DNA of 64,000 nucleotides from Lithospermum erythrorhizon (Eukaryota; Streptophyta; Magnoliopsida; Boraginales; Boraginaceae): NCBI GenBank assembly GCA_019722365.1, contig JADFUC010000879.1, forward strand, positions 1 to 64,000, in the 5' to 3' direction. The translations under genes and the position numbers were made by a program. Positions 1 to 13,162 of this stretch are shown one piece after another; position 1 is the first letter of the stretch, and every line of letters begins with the position of its first letter. A model generated the notes under the pieces. It saw only the letters and a list, made by a program, of their open reading frames with translations, searched no databases and was not told the DNA's origin.

Positions 1-948
<948 letters not shown>

Positions 949-1756
949 TGGCTGGGCACTCGACAGATTCCTCCTCCACCAGAATCATCGCCACTTTACC
1001 TCCCTCAACCTCCAATTGTTCGGTCATGCAAAATGACCAACCGAAGCCTCCCGTGAGCTCTCGGTCGGTGCGGCGGTAATGCTCGATGCTCTATCTCACG
1101 ACCTTGAACTCGCAACGGCCTGGGTCGGTGAAACTCCTACGGTTCAAGATGACGATGCCTGAGTTTGAAGGGTCGACTGGGAGACACCCGATTATTCGAG
1201 TCGCAATTATTTATTGACTTATTTTAATGAAGGTCAGAGCAACAGATATAAAAACATACGCCATTACAAAAACAAATAGTTGGGACACACTTCGGGAAGT
1301 TCAAGTATAAACTCCAAGACGCGGGTTCCAAGAAATTTATCGCGGGAAGATTTCGACTATAAACGTATAAAAATCGCGGATGATCAGCTGAACTGAGGTT
1401 GTCTTCCACGAGCTTCAAGTCAAGGAACGGTCTGGAACGTAAATGCTCATGTCAAGCCATGGGTAATCGAGAAATTGCCACCGATTCTCGATGTAATTTC
1501 AAGAACTATTAAGTACGTCGGTGCCGATATGAACACGCTGCAATTATCTGCTCGCTGAGAATGTAAGCAGGCAATGCGAAGGCCGATCACCGCTTATCCC
1601 AACCTCCGCCAAGGGGAGTTTAAGGTGAATCGTCATGGAATCTGGGGTCTTCTTCGAGGTCTTTCAAGCGAAAGTTACAGTTAATGATTTTGCACCTAAG
1701 GCGGAAATAGTTTCAAGAAAAGTCGTTCGGCTTCTCAAGAAATTCCTTCGCTTTTG

Positions 1757-4700
1757 ATGGGGCGCATAATTGTAACAAACGTGGTCATAAGTCCTTCGAG
1801 TGTAAATCAAGCAAGAGAAGTAACAACGGAAAGTCATGAATGCGTCACCAAAGAATCGCATTTGAGATCAACTTGTCGGCCGTGGATTTCTCGAGGTGAA
1901 CTTTCATGGGCACGAACCCACAAGAGCGCGATCGATACCGGTGCTACTAGGTACGCTTTGTTCGGTCAAAGATCAATTTGATACTTTCAAGCCGCCGCGA
2001 ATGGGCGGTAAGATGTATAATGGGCGGTAATAACGCGACTCCAAATATCAAGTGAGTATGAACTATGAAGCCGGTAATGACTTCGGGAAGTGAAGTCACA
2101 TTAAGAATGTTCCATGTCCTGTAACTTATAAGAACCTCAGGTTCTGTTTTACTTAGCAAACATGGGTTTAAATCAGAATCGAAGTCCGATAAAGCTTTGT
2201 GACTTTCCAAGTCGGCACGCTGCTTGAAAAGGCCATGTGTTAAATGGTCTTTTCTCTAAAATGAATGTAACGGTTACAAACAAGACGAATAAAAATATCG
2301 CTTATGTTCGCGAAAGTACCTAATTTATGGCATAAGAGGGTTGCGATTACGCGAACTCTAATTTTTGCGAAGAATGATCAAGTTGAATCACATACCTAAT
2401 GAATTTGTCGATAAGAATTACAAAGTGTGAACGTGGCGTTTGGTTAAAATCGACGAGCAACATTTCCAACCGTAAGCCAAATAATAAGCCTCTCGATCTT
2501 TGCTCACAAAGGACATGACATGAGCCCAGCTCAATCCAAAGGTGGAAATGAAAGTACCTTATCACCTTGTATTTATAGTACAAAATTTTTCTATGTATAC
2601 TGATGAAAAGTAAAATGAGGCAATCGATAAATTTGCAATTTATAAAGAAGGTTGAAAATCAACTTGAGAAAAGATAAAAGTAGTAATGGTCATAGAGTGC
2701 GAGATGTTTCACCATTTGGTCAATTTTGTTCTCGAGCGTGGTATTGTTCACGAAGTGACACCTTATTCTCCTCAATCGAATGGATCGGGCCAAAAGAAAA
2801 ATCGATCATCGAAAGAGATTTACTTAATGCCTTGTCGATAAGTTCAAAGTACTCGGGTGAACGCTGTGGTGTCGATATCGACAGCCTAACTACCTCTTGA
2901 AATTCCTCGTAAAAAATGAGGATAAAACCCCATTTGAATTGTTCCAAAGAGGCCAGAGCACCAACCTACAAACATCTTCGAAGCGGGGTGTTTCGCTAAG
3001 GTCATGTTACTCCTCCTAAACAGTGACTATCGGGTCCTAAACTATTGATTTAATTTTTATCGATATGCTCAAAATAGTACGTATATCGGTTTCTTGTTCA
3101 TAAGAGTCATAATTCACGAGTGAACAAAAATACAATATTGTAGTCTCGAATGTCACGCTCGAACATGTCTTTCCGGCTATACCGTCAAGGCGCTTCGACA
3201 TCTAAAAGCGACACATTTAACCTCGGTGGTGTTGTCGATATCGAGACTATGGATAGTAAAGTAAGGAAGTTGAGGACGAAGAACCTCGACGAGTAAAAGT
3301 GGCACGGTCGGTAGTTTTTGGTTCTCATTTTGTAACGATATTGGTAGCCGAACTCACCCTGGCTTCAAGAGGTCGTTGGGCTTCAACTGATGGTCCGCTT
3401 GGGAAGGAAGCATACTAAGTGAAGTTGATTCAATTTACGTAATCACACTTCGGGAATTGGTGGATCTTCCGCCAAGATTTAGCGTTTTCTAAAATCCAAA
3501 ATGGATTTTTTAAGAGGAAAAATGAAAGCTCGACGGGACGATAGATATACAAAAGTAGACTAGTCATCTCGAATAATAAAGTTAAGTGACAAGATTATTT
3601 TGATAATTTATTCTCCCGTGACAAGGATAACATCCATTAGATTATCCTAGAATTGCCTCATCACAAGCACTTAGACAGACATCAAAACGGATGTAAAAAC
3701 AAATTTTCTTAAACGGAGAATTAGATTTGAAGAAATCTTACATGGAACAACCCTCGGTTTTATAGCCTGCAGTTAAGAGAAAGTATGTCACTCACAAATC
3801 TTTTGTACGGGTTAAAGCAAGCTCCTAAACAATGGCATGAGAAGTTTTAACAAGGCATTACTTTCGAGTGGATTTAAAATCAATGAGCGCGATAAGTGCT
3901 TATGTAAAATCCACTGTAGTAGGATAGCTATGTAATTCCTCCGTCAGTAGGGACGACATGCTTATTGTCGCAAAGAATCAAAAGATGATTCAATCCACCA
4001 AAGATATGTCAACTCCAAGTTTGGATACGTAAGGATACGGTCAAGCGATCTAATTTTGGAAGTCCCAGATTACAGAATTTAACGGTATAAAGGCCATAAC
4101 CCAAGACGATTGGGAACTCCTAACGGTCTAGTCCTCAGATTGGGAAATTTTTGCCAAGACGATTTGGGGAGAATGTCCAACTCCAAAGGGACGAACATCG
4201 ATACCTCAGCTTAAGAATAAAAGGGAAAGGTGGTCTCAACTCTGAGTATTCTCTGCTATTTGGGAGTCTCATGCCTGACGCAGTCAGATTAATCGGATAT
4301 AGCTTATTCAAGAAGCAAATTGAGTAGATATACGAAAATCCGAGTAGCCATCATTGAAAGCTATGATGCGAAAGTACTTGCTACTGAGACATACTGAATT
4401 AAGGGTCAGACTATACGCCGTTTATCCGGGCCGTACTCGAGGGGCACGACGCAAATCAATCTCCGATAATCGGTGATTCAATGGCTACTAAGTGATACGC
4501 TGCTCACTCTTTAGCGGTGCAACAGGTCATGGAAGTCCTCAAAACGTATACATTACACTGGGCCAGATCCACGACGGAGTCCGAGTTCATTGCCTTAGAC
4601 AAGTCAAGGTGCCAGTCGAACGGTTAAGGCAATTTTTGAGGATATACCGAGCTGGAAAGCTCAGCCGCCCAATTTTGCTATATTGCGATAATGAGTCTCG

Positions 4701-4830
4701 CAATCGGGAGGGCACGCAACCACTTATATAATGGTAAGTCGAGACATTCGTCAAGACATAATACCATTAGACAATTACTTCAAATCGAGTTATCACCATT
4801 GATCATGAAGATCAAAGGATAACACATAAA
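1757..4830 (+). pseudogene. Broken copia gag-pol coding region
   Basis: Visible remnants are: a CCHC knuckle (HNCNKRGHKSFEC) at about 1757-1815; the integrase C-terminal stretch RGIVHEVTPYSPQSNG starting at about 2737; the reverse transcriptase signature LLYGLKQAPKQWHEKF at about 3800-3847, followed by a stop; and the RNase H motif STTESEFIALD at 4568-4600, followed by LLYCDNES and KSRH-like blocks to about 4800. No open frame spans more than one block. The expected YVDDM core near 3940-3965 is damaged, with only the tail (DDMLIV-like) legible across frames. The region cannot encode a working polyprotein. Confidence 0.8.
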
Positions 4831-4899
4831 TGGGATCCATCAATTCGCGGGTTAAGAAAAGAGCTGGGCTTGTGAATTATCGAAAGGAAATCGATCAAA

Positions 4900-6330
4900 A
4901 ACCCTCGAGAAAAAATATTTAACGCAGTTGACAACCCTACTCGTTGACCTGGAGATCCCAAGATTCAGTTCCAAGTGATAATCGCCTATATCATTAGGCA
5001 GATCACCGCGATTTCCCTACCTATTATCATTGGGATTTAAACAAATATACCCATAGGTTAAAGTTAAGCTTACGCCACCTAATTTATGACATACGGAAGG
5101 AGTAGCGCAAGTTATCGAAGAATATGGAAAGTCACCTATGCGAAGCTAAAGTAGTGGTCGCGAAGAGAAATGCTCGAGGCGATTGACGACAACTCACGTA
5201 ACCAAAAATGGTCCATGGCCTAACCGATAATAGCTGAATCGATACGAAGTCGACGAGATCCGCTAAGTGGAAGATGTCATCATTTCGCTACCAAAAGCGT
5301 ATTAGTTCCAAGACATCGCTTACTACGTCAAGGCGAATGTAAACATATGTACACAAGTGAAGTTCCAAGGCCATCACACCTACCTAATCCTACGTTATAG
5401 AATCGATCGTTGTTTATCACCGATTATCGAAGTCAAAATCTTTTCAAATTTGTATCCCGCTGGGATATTAGTTTTATTGTTTTTGTTTGAATACAAATTT
5501 GATTCACGCGATGTTGACAAAAGCGAATATTAGAGCCGCCAGGAATCTAAAATTTGCCTCATCTGGGTAAGCACAACGAGCTTGCAGCATTGATCAAACC
5601 ATAAAGTTTGGAAAATCACGCCGTACTCACATCGACGCAGAGCGAGAAAGGATGGGGCTTATAAGGCAAGTGCCCTAGTAGCCTTAGTAATGTGATCGAC
5701 TACTTGGCGCAAAATCCTCTATTACTGGGCCGCGGTAAAAGTGGGGCGAACCGAGGAAAAATGAAGCCTGAAATCATGGGCCGCGCTACGACCGCGGACA
5801 CGCCCAATGCAGTTCCGGTGCGGGGGGGGCCGGGCGAGCCCACTTTTGCTTCCGGGTCGAAGTTCGGTTTTGCACATTTCAAAGTCTTGAAATCGCACTT
5901 AATTTGCATTCAAAATTAAACTGCGCTACACGTTTTTGTTTGGTCATTAAGGTGCTTAGCGCACCTTAACGCAGAGGACGCTTTTTGTTGGGCACTTCTA
6001 TAATTCTCAACAATCCATCGCCCACAACACAAGAAATCGAAGAAAAGCACACACTACAGAAAAAATCCGAGAGCACCCATTCTCTCATTTCGTTAGTTTT
6101 CTAAAGGTGATACGTCAAGCTCGCAGTGCTCGTCATCGATTCACTGGTAAGCCATAAGTCGACGCGGTCATTTTATCCTGGAAACGTATCAATTCTCGCC
6201 TTCCTAAGCACCGCTGGGGAAGAGGTCGAATCGTTTTAAGGAAAGTTGGGCTTGACGCGACTCGATCCGGTTTCGCTTTTGTTCGAATCATTTCATTGTA
6301 ATCTCTATTTTTTTTCCGTCAGAATTGCTC
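4900..6330 (+). repeat. Probable 3' untranslated region and 3' LTR of the copia element
   Basis: This follows the end of the RNase H remnant and has no coding blocks. It contains CA-rich, AAATC/GAGAGCA-type text near 6010-6110 like the transcribed part of plant copia LTRs, and then changes to AT-rich spacer near 6330. A matching 5' LTR cannot be shown because the left end is lost, so the boundaries are guesses. A short GC-rich stretch at 5740-5860 is unexplained. Confidence 0.4.
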
Positions 6331-7392
6331 ATTGTAATTTTCGTATGCATATTGTGATTATTTCTTTGCAAAGCCTTGTCAGATAGTTCGGGTTTTTCCA
6401 ATTAGCTCCCTGCCATATCATACATGTATCAGACATTGTTTCTATGGTAACACAACAAATAAAAGTGGATCTTTAATAATTAAAATGAACAATGTAAATT
6501 AAATTGAAGATATAATATTTTTCTCTTAGAATTTGCTAGACGACTTTTGGAAATTCTTCTATATTCAAAATTATAGATTTTTATTATTATTATTTTGTCC
6601 ATCAATACGATTACAATAATAAAAGATATTAGATTTAATTATTAAAATATCAATTGGCAATTAATCAACGAATCCTTAAGAGGTAGACAACGAATTTCAG
6701 AATCCCCATGGTTGTAACTTATGTCTTAAGAATATTAATTAATTATATTATATTATATAATAATAATAAATTAATAATGATCTTTTTTTAGGATGTTTGA
6801 TTAGGATACTAAATGTATTTTCTCTTACATTTAATAAAAGTAAAATTAATGGATTATATGATTACTTTGTATATTACTAATAGATGTCATATTTCTTTTT
6901 ATTATGATAATGTAATTCAATAACAATATAGTCTTGGAAATTATAAAAGTTTCTCTCATATTTAATCAATTATAAAATGGAATATTTATTTTGCTTACAT
7001 TATAAATGAATCAAATGAATGGTAACACCATTTTTAATTAAACTATGTTATCTTTTTTATATATTATACCAAAATAAATAAATTTGTTCAATTTTAGTTT
7101 TTCAAAGTTAGAAATTGTATAATATTAAGTAATTTATAAAATAATAAGTAGTCAAATCTTGTTCTTCAAAAAAATTAAAGTGACTCAGAATATGAACATA
7201 GAATATATATAAATTTTAAATTTTACTTTAACTTTGTTAGATAATTGATAATATCTGCAGTTCTAATTAACACTAATTATAGATTACATTCAAGTCTTAC
7301 TATAAAGAGTTTTATATAGATTGTTATTATTATTATCGAGCATAAAGCGCAATATTGAATTTTTATTATTCATGCCTTTACACCCTATTCGC
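6331..7392. other. AT-rich intergenic stretch, nothing recognised
   Basis: Very AT-rich spacer with short TTATTA-type runs and no long open frames. No gene, RNA or clear repeat was seen. Confidence 0.6.
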
Positions 7393-8030
7393 TAGGTTAA
7401 CAAAATACAAACCGACCGAACCGACCGAACCGAACCGAAATAATGTGAAATTTTTGGAACCGATCGAACCGAACCGATGAGGTTCGGGCGCCGAGTAACC
7501 GAATTAATTTAGGTTCGCCTTTAGCCAACCGAATGTAACCGAACCGAACCGATTTCTAAATTTTGTGTAGAATTTTTTAATTTTATTTATTATCCTTTTC
7601 AAGACTTTTAGTATTTGCATGTGTACATTTTAAGAAGCGGGGAATTTAGATTTAACTTGTTCATTATTGGTATAATGAAATAAAAATATATATAAATCTT
7701 TCTAAACTAATAATATAGGAAACATAAATATGTAAAAACAATGCATTGCTAGATTGAATGTAATGATTGTATAATTAATCTTAAAGGAATTCTCCTTGAA
7801 ATTACAAGGTTGGTTAAATCTAGCTTATGAACTTAATTTTGAGTTCAAGACGATATGCCCAAAAATGTCTCAAACCGAATTTAACCGAACCAACCGAAAA
7901 ACCGATGGAACCGGAGTAGGATCGAACCGATCGAACCGAACCGATTTAGGTTCGACCAGAACCGGCTTAAATAGGTTCGGTCAATTTTGGCTCAAAACCG
8001 AACCGAACCGAACTGGCTGAACCTCTACAG
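7393..8030. mobile_element. Non-autonomous TIR element rich in ACCGAACC, hAT-like
   Basis: Two blocks packed with ACCGAACC-type units (about 7408-7560 and 7870-8025) face each other around a 300-bp AT-rich core. The ends are inverted: TAGGTTAAC on the left, and TAGAGGTTCAG when the right end is read in reverse. Both ends are flanked by ATTCGC (7387-7392 and 8031-8036), which fits an imperfect 8-bp target duplication as made by hAT elements. The open frame at 7796-8020 is just translated repeat. Confidence 0.55.
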
Positions 8031-8036
8031 ATTCGC

Positions 8037-9982
8037 CATGACCAGATTTTATTCGTGCTGCGCTGACAGCGCGCAAGATCAAGATTCGATTCCGTGAACT
8101 AAGCCTGAGTGCTTAGTAGACGGTGACCTAGATCCTCACAAATTTCTTTTGTCGTTTTCGTCAGTAGCCGAATGTATATTATCAGATTTTGAGATTTCAG
8201 ATCAGATTCCGGGTTAATACTTTGTACTTTGACAAATTGTCGTATATCCTGTCAGACAAGTGCTGTTGTGAAATACCAAGCATTGACTATTTTAAACCGG
8301 TTTCTCTCGGGACAGATGATTGTCGGGTTTATTTGGGCCAATGCGGGCCTTTCAAATCGAGTCATCCATCGATTCGTACGACTCCTGTCCACGGATTCGG
8401 CGACTGACGTCCATTTTGGACGATTCTAATGACCGAATCTCAGACGGTATTACAATCTTGATGATTTTAGCTACCTTAGTTGTCTAAATCAATAAAAAAG
8501 TCTTCATCCATCATATTATTCAATCTTTTTCATATTATGTTTAGTGTTCATAATTATTTATTAATTCTAAAACTCCATTCCTTTTAATTTTTAAATATTG
8601 TAACAGGCAAATTTGCATCATAAAGGTGTTTAACCATAACCTTGCCCTAACCTATTACAGAAATTCAATGTTCAACAAAACATTATCATTTTCTGCACTT
8701 TCGGAAGGTTTAACGATTGAGATTTTGGGTTCCAGTTTCCGGTGAAGTCATTATTACAAATGAAGTCAGTCTCCAAACATGGTACATTTTGATCAGCCCT
8801 TACTTTGTAAATATGCATGCCAATTTAGGCAACTAAGATCAGTTAATAATATCGGACAAGGTCATTATATTATTGAAGATAACAAAACTCATGTTATTAT
8901 TTCGTTCCAATGACAAAACTCATTCAGCACTAGAGACTGCAAAAAACCAGATCTAGAGCCTCTATGGTATCTGGCTTTTATTATTGGTTCTTTAACGGAA
9001 TCGTTTGCTTTTCTGATTATCATTCCATTTTCTTGTGCAATCCTGCAACTAGAGAGTTCAAACAATTGTAAGCCTGCTCTTTATTATTCTTCGACTCTTC
9101 AAATATTTACAATTTGAAAGTGATATTAGTATCCATTCTACAATTAGAGCTGAAGTTATTTAGTTTGAGTTCAAATTTGAAGATCATGGACTAAATTGTG
9201 TAGCACTGGACCACTTTCAAAATTTTATATATATCCTTAACATTTTGATGGACGATCATGCCTTGCTATTAAGATGACCATGAGAAGGTAGTTTCATGCA
9301 ATCTTAATAATCTTGATGTAGATTTCCTAGAATTTAATCGTCGTACGAAGTATTTCTGTGTTGTAGTTCATAAAGAGACTCTTGTCTCAATTAAGTGAGG
9401 AATATGTTAGAATTCCCCCATCCATAAAAAGATTGTACATACATTTTGTTTATTCTAATATGTTGATTTCTTAAATTTTGTCAAATATTTTTAATATATT
9501 TGTATAAATTATAAATATCTTGTGGGTAATATGGTATCATCATCCTACTGTACTATAATATTGTAATTAACATTAAAGTTTTTACTTTTGTTTAATTAAG
9601 ACATTAAAGTTTAATGATTATATTTCATCATTAAAAAAATAAATAATGATTTTTTAAGGATGAAATGGGACTTCTTAATTCTTAGTAATGATTAGTGAAT
9701 GATTGTTAGCCAGGCTATATTAGTGAATCGATCTTATTCAAGCATTGTATTCATATTATTATGTTCTGGCCATTTCGTTTCGTTTGAGGTCTGCGTACCT
9801 TGATGATGAAATCTGCATATAACATTAAATTTGAATGAGTTCACTTTTGAAAAATTGAACTCAATTATGTTAGTATATTTGTTGACTGTGAAAAAAATCA
9901 TTAAATTATACGGAATAGTATTTTCTTCTACTTTACAACACGGACTTTATGCCGTTTTTATCAATCATCTATTTCCTTTTGA
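8037..9982. other. Intergenic sequence, nothing recognised
   Basis: Mixed-composition spacer. Short open frames at 8189-8430 resemble nothing I recognise. No RNA gene or repeat structure was identified. Confidence 0.55.
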
Positions 9983-10110
9983 TATTTCCTTCCATACTTC
10001 CTTATTTTAGAATTTATACATCATACATTAAGTGGTTATATCATAACTATCATGATATTCTTAATACATGATGTATAATATTCTAAAACGGGAGACATAG
10101 AAGGAGGCAC
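9983..10110. repeat. Small hairpin (foldback) MITE remnant
   Basis: Left arm near 9995-10035 (TTTTAGAATTTATACATCAT) is nearly the reverse complement of the right arm near 10065-10095 (ATGATGTATAATATTCTAAAA). A short loop lies between them. Size and structure fit a Stowaway-type MITE whose terminal bases have decayed. Confidence 0.6.
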
Positions 10111-11121
10111 GACGTTAAGATAGAGGATCCTTTCCGCAAAATGTACAAGTTTAATATCATCAAATTAAAAAAAAAATAACAAATAAAAATAACAAATCGA
10201 CCACTATCAAAGCAAATTACTTAATGTTAGGACTTATGATTGTTAAGTTAAAAGTGGCTCAAATATTTTTCGTTATTTCAAACTTGATCCCAAAAATCTA
10301 ATATAAATATAATTTTCAAATTTTATCCTCCAATTAACTTAGATTGCACCAATTCTAACATATATAAATTGGAAATGATCCAAAATCTGAGTGAACACAA
10401 TTTTTTTAGTCTATCTTTTTTGGACATGGATTTTGGCAAAAGTTTTAAGTTTTCCAGGAGTATAATTGACTTAATAAAATTTGTTGGATTTTATTATCAA
10501 TGAAAGAATATTTGTTAATTTTGGACCAAGTGATGGTTCCAAGTTTACAACTGTGAATTAATGATGCATCCGATTGCAGACACCACATAAATTGACCGGG
10601 AACTGAAATATGTAACATGGTAACATGGCAAATTGACAATATCATGTGAGCTTATTAGGAGCTTTCCCAGACTAATTAAAAATTGTGAGGATATATTTTT
10701 CAATAGGGATATATATCCTTTTCAAAACAGAAAACTCACGTCATAATACCATATGCCAACTATGAATGATTGATTCTTCTTTTCATTTTGCAAAAACTAT
10801 GAATGATTTCTTTCTAGAGTAGTAAATACAGTTCATTAATTTTTTAGCAATAAGTTGGATGATGTACATTTTCGTTTGTCCATACTAAACATTGCCATGA
10901 ATCATTTTATAAGGTTTGTATTTATACCCTGAGTGATGTTAATAGAGTAAAATATTTCATTCAATATTTCATTTTTAAAATTGATATGAAAAAAATTGTT
11001 GAATATATTTTTAGGTTTGTTTTCAACTAAGTTGCATTTTTATTTAAACAATCTTTTATACCATGTACCTCAGAACACATAATAGAAACACTTAATTTTT
11101 TTATTTCTTCATATAACAAAC
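10111..11121. other. AT-rich intergenic stretch, nothing recognised
   Basis: AT-rich spacer. The minus-strand frame at 10445-10645 has no recognisable domain. Nothing else is supported. Confidence 0.55.
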
Positions 11122-12116
11122 TGTTGAAAATATGAGATGTTATATCTCATAAATATATACTTGCCGAATACTGGGACAGACAACCGATTATTATATTTAA
11201 ATAATAATAAGTTCGATATATGTTAATTGGCTTGATAATTAATATATTAGGATTAATCGATTGACTTGTGTTATGATTACATTGTAGTCAATATAATCTA
11301 TATATTAATACGATGCTCTAAGCAAACATAAATTAATATATTGCTAATTTCGATCGAGCCTAAGAGGTCACACACAACAACTAAAACGAACTATAATACG
11401 ATTATAACTTCCGGGGTTTAAAATATAACTGTATAAGAACATTGGGGTGAAATTCCAATTGTTGGAAATCACCCTCTAGTTCGACTAAATGACGGCGATG
11501 CCAGTTCCTAATCATCCTTTGGTAATCATTATTAAACATTCAACCTACCTAGCCACTTTACGCTGCCTTTATTTTGCGATAAAGTTAGTTTTCGGTAACA
11601 TTCTATGACACTAAACACCTACTCATAGTCAACTATAGGAGAAAAACGAGGAAAAGTTTGTGCATCAAACTCTTATATTCCTGTAATATTCCTCTTACGA
11701 GCAAGAAGCTTCAACACAACTCTTAAATGCCTAAAAATGTGGATTTGTGCCTATATAAAGGCCACAGCGATTAGCATGAAATCACTTGCACCAATTCTTC
11801 CAACTTCAAGCTTCGAGTAATTCCTCTTCTCCCTCCCTTTTAGTTGACCAAGAGGTAAATTCCTTTAATTTTCTCGCCCAACCTCGACTACGCTTAATAT
11901 TTTAAAGTCATTTAATATAAAATTTCACCTGGAGTGTCAGTTTCATACGTCACAGTATCATTCTTAGATAATCTATCGACGTTAGAGTCTCCTCAAACAT
12001 ATTCCGGCCTCCAAATCTTTGAAGAAAAGTACATTAGACGCGATTGCTTATATTATTCGTAGAGAATCCTCGGGTTACTGCTTTGTAATTTTTATTTTTA
12101 ACTGTAAAACCCAACA
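11122..12116 (+). repeat. Copia-like LTR, about 1 kb, TGTTG...CAACA
   Basis: The block starts TGTTGAAAATATGAGATG and ends AACCCAACA, a perfect 5-bp TG...CA inverted end pair typical of copia LTRs. A TATA box (TATATAAAG, about 11752-11760) lies inside at the position expected for an LTR promoter, followed by a pyrimidine-rich leader. No gag or pol is seen next to it, so it is a remnant. The last ~95 bp reappear in the adjoining tandem duplication. Confidence 0.6.
11751..11760 (+). promoter_or_regulatory. TATA box inside the copia-like LTR
   Basis: CTATATAAAG sits about 630 bp into the LTR, ahead of a CT-rich transcribed segment, as expected for the U3/R border. Activity cannot be judged from sequence. 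Confidence 0.5.
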
Positions 12117-12935
12117 GCCGCATCACGAGTCGCCACGAATTGTAATTACATAATTAAATGCATGAAAAATCATTTATGTATTTGTTGAATCAATTTTATA
12201 TGTTTGAATCGACATTAGATAATTTTTAATTCAGACAGGTAAGTATCTTAACTAAATAATTAAAATAATAATGTAGTTAAATCGTAAATATTTTTCCCGA
12301 ATTTTTATGAATTTTTTTCAAGAAAAATTTATATCGCTTGCTCGAATCGATTAAAATTGACGGTTTCTAAAAAGGAAACAGACAGAGCTCCGGGCCGTAT
12401 GATCGCCAAGATGACATCGCCCTGCCGAAGCCAAACAGCTTGACTAACACGCTATCAGCCACGCGGTCCGCAAATCCCCTCAAGAAAAGTACACGCTTGT
12501 ATGTGATTGTTTTTATATTATCTGTAATCCCTCAAGCATTGCCAGAATTATTATTTAACTGTGAAACCCAACAAATACGAATAAGCCTACTTAATTGTAA
12601 TTACATAATTAAACGCATGAAAATCGCTTATGTATTTGTTGAATCAATTTTATATGTTTGAATCGACATTGATAATTCTTAATTCAGATTGTAAGATCTT
12701 AACTAAATAATTAAAATAATTAATGTAGTTAAACCTAAATATTTTTCCAAATTTTTATGAATTTTTTCAAAGAAAAAAAATTTATATCGGCTGCTTCGAA
12801 TCGATTAAAATTTATGGTTTCGCAAAAGGAAGGTGACAGAGTCGGCTCGGATGATGCCGCACGAAGACGCCCCCAAGCCGAAATAAATAGCTTGACTAAC
12901 ACGCCATCGCCCACGCCAACCGCCACGCGACGACA
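12022..12935 (+). repeat. Tandem duplication of LTR tail plus adjacent internal sequence, period about 459 bp
   Basis: Copy A (about 12022-12480) and copy B (about 12481-12935) align along their length. Both contain the LTR end AACCCAACA (12108-12116 and 12565-12573), then GTAATTACATAATTAAA, then a GC-rich block ending GCTTGACTAACACGC. The copies differ by scattered substitutions and indels, with the largest differences in GC-rich parts. This is not two normal LTRs, because only the 3' end of the LTR is repeated. Confidence 0.7.
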
Positions 12936-13162
12936 CGCCATCTCAAAGCAGCCACGCCACCTCGACGACGCCGCATACCACATCATCTCAACCACGCCTC
13001 CGCATGATATCACGACACATGTCCGCCATCGCCACCGACGGGCGCCATCGCCGACATGTCGCGATTGCCGCCTTTTGTACGATACGCTGTCCACGCTTAC
13101 CGGGCTCAATTGCTGGGCTCAGTACTGGGGCTGGGCCGATCAGTTTGGCCGATTTTGCTCAC

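Noticed and set aside
7796..8020. Protein rich in NRTNRT repeats
   Set aside because: It is direct translation of the ACCGAACC repeat block of a TIR element.
8060..8130. Possible tRNA gene (ATTCGATTCCGTG near a GC-rich stem)
   Set aside because: A B-box-like string is present but no cloverleaf with paired acceptor, D and anticodon stems could be formed.
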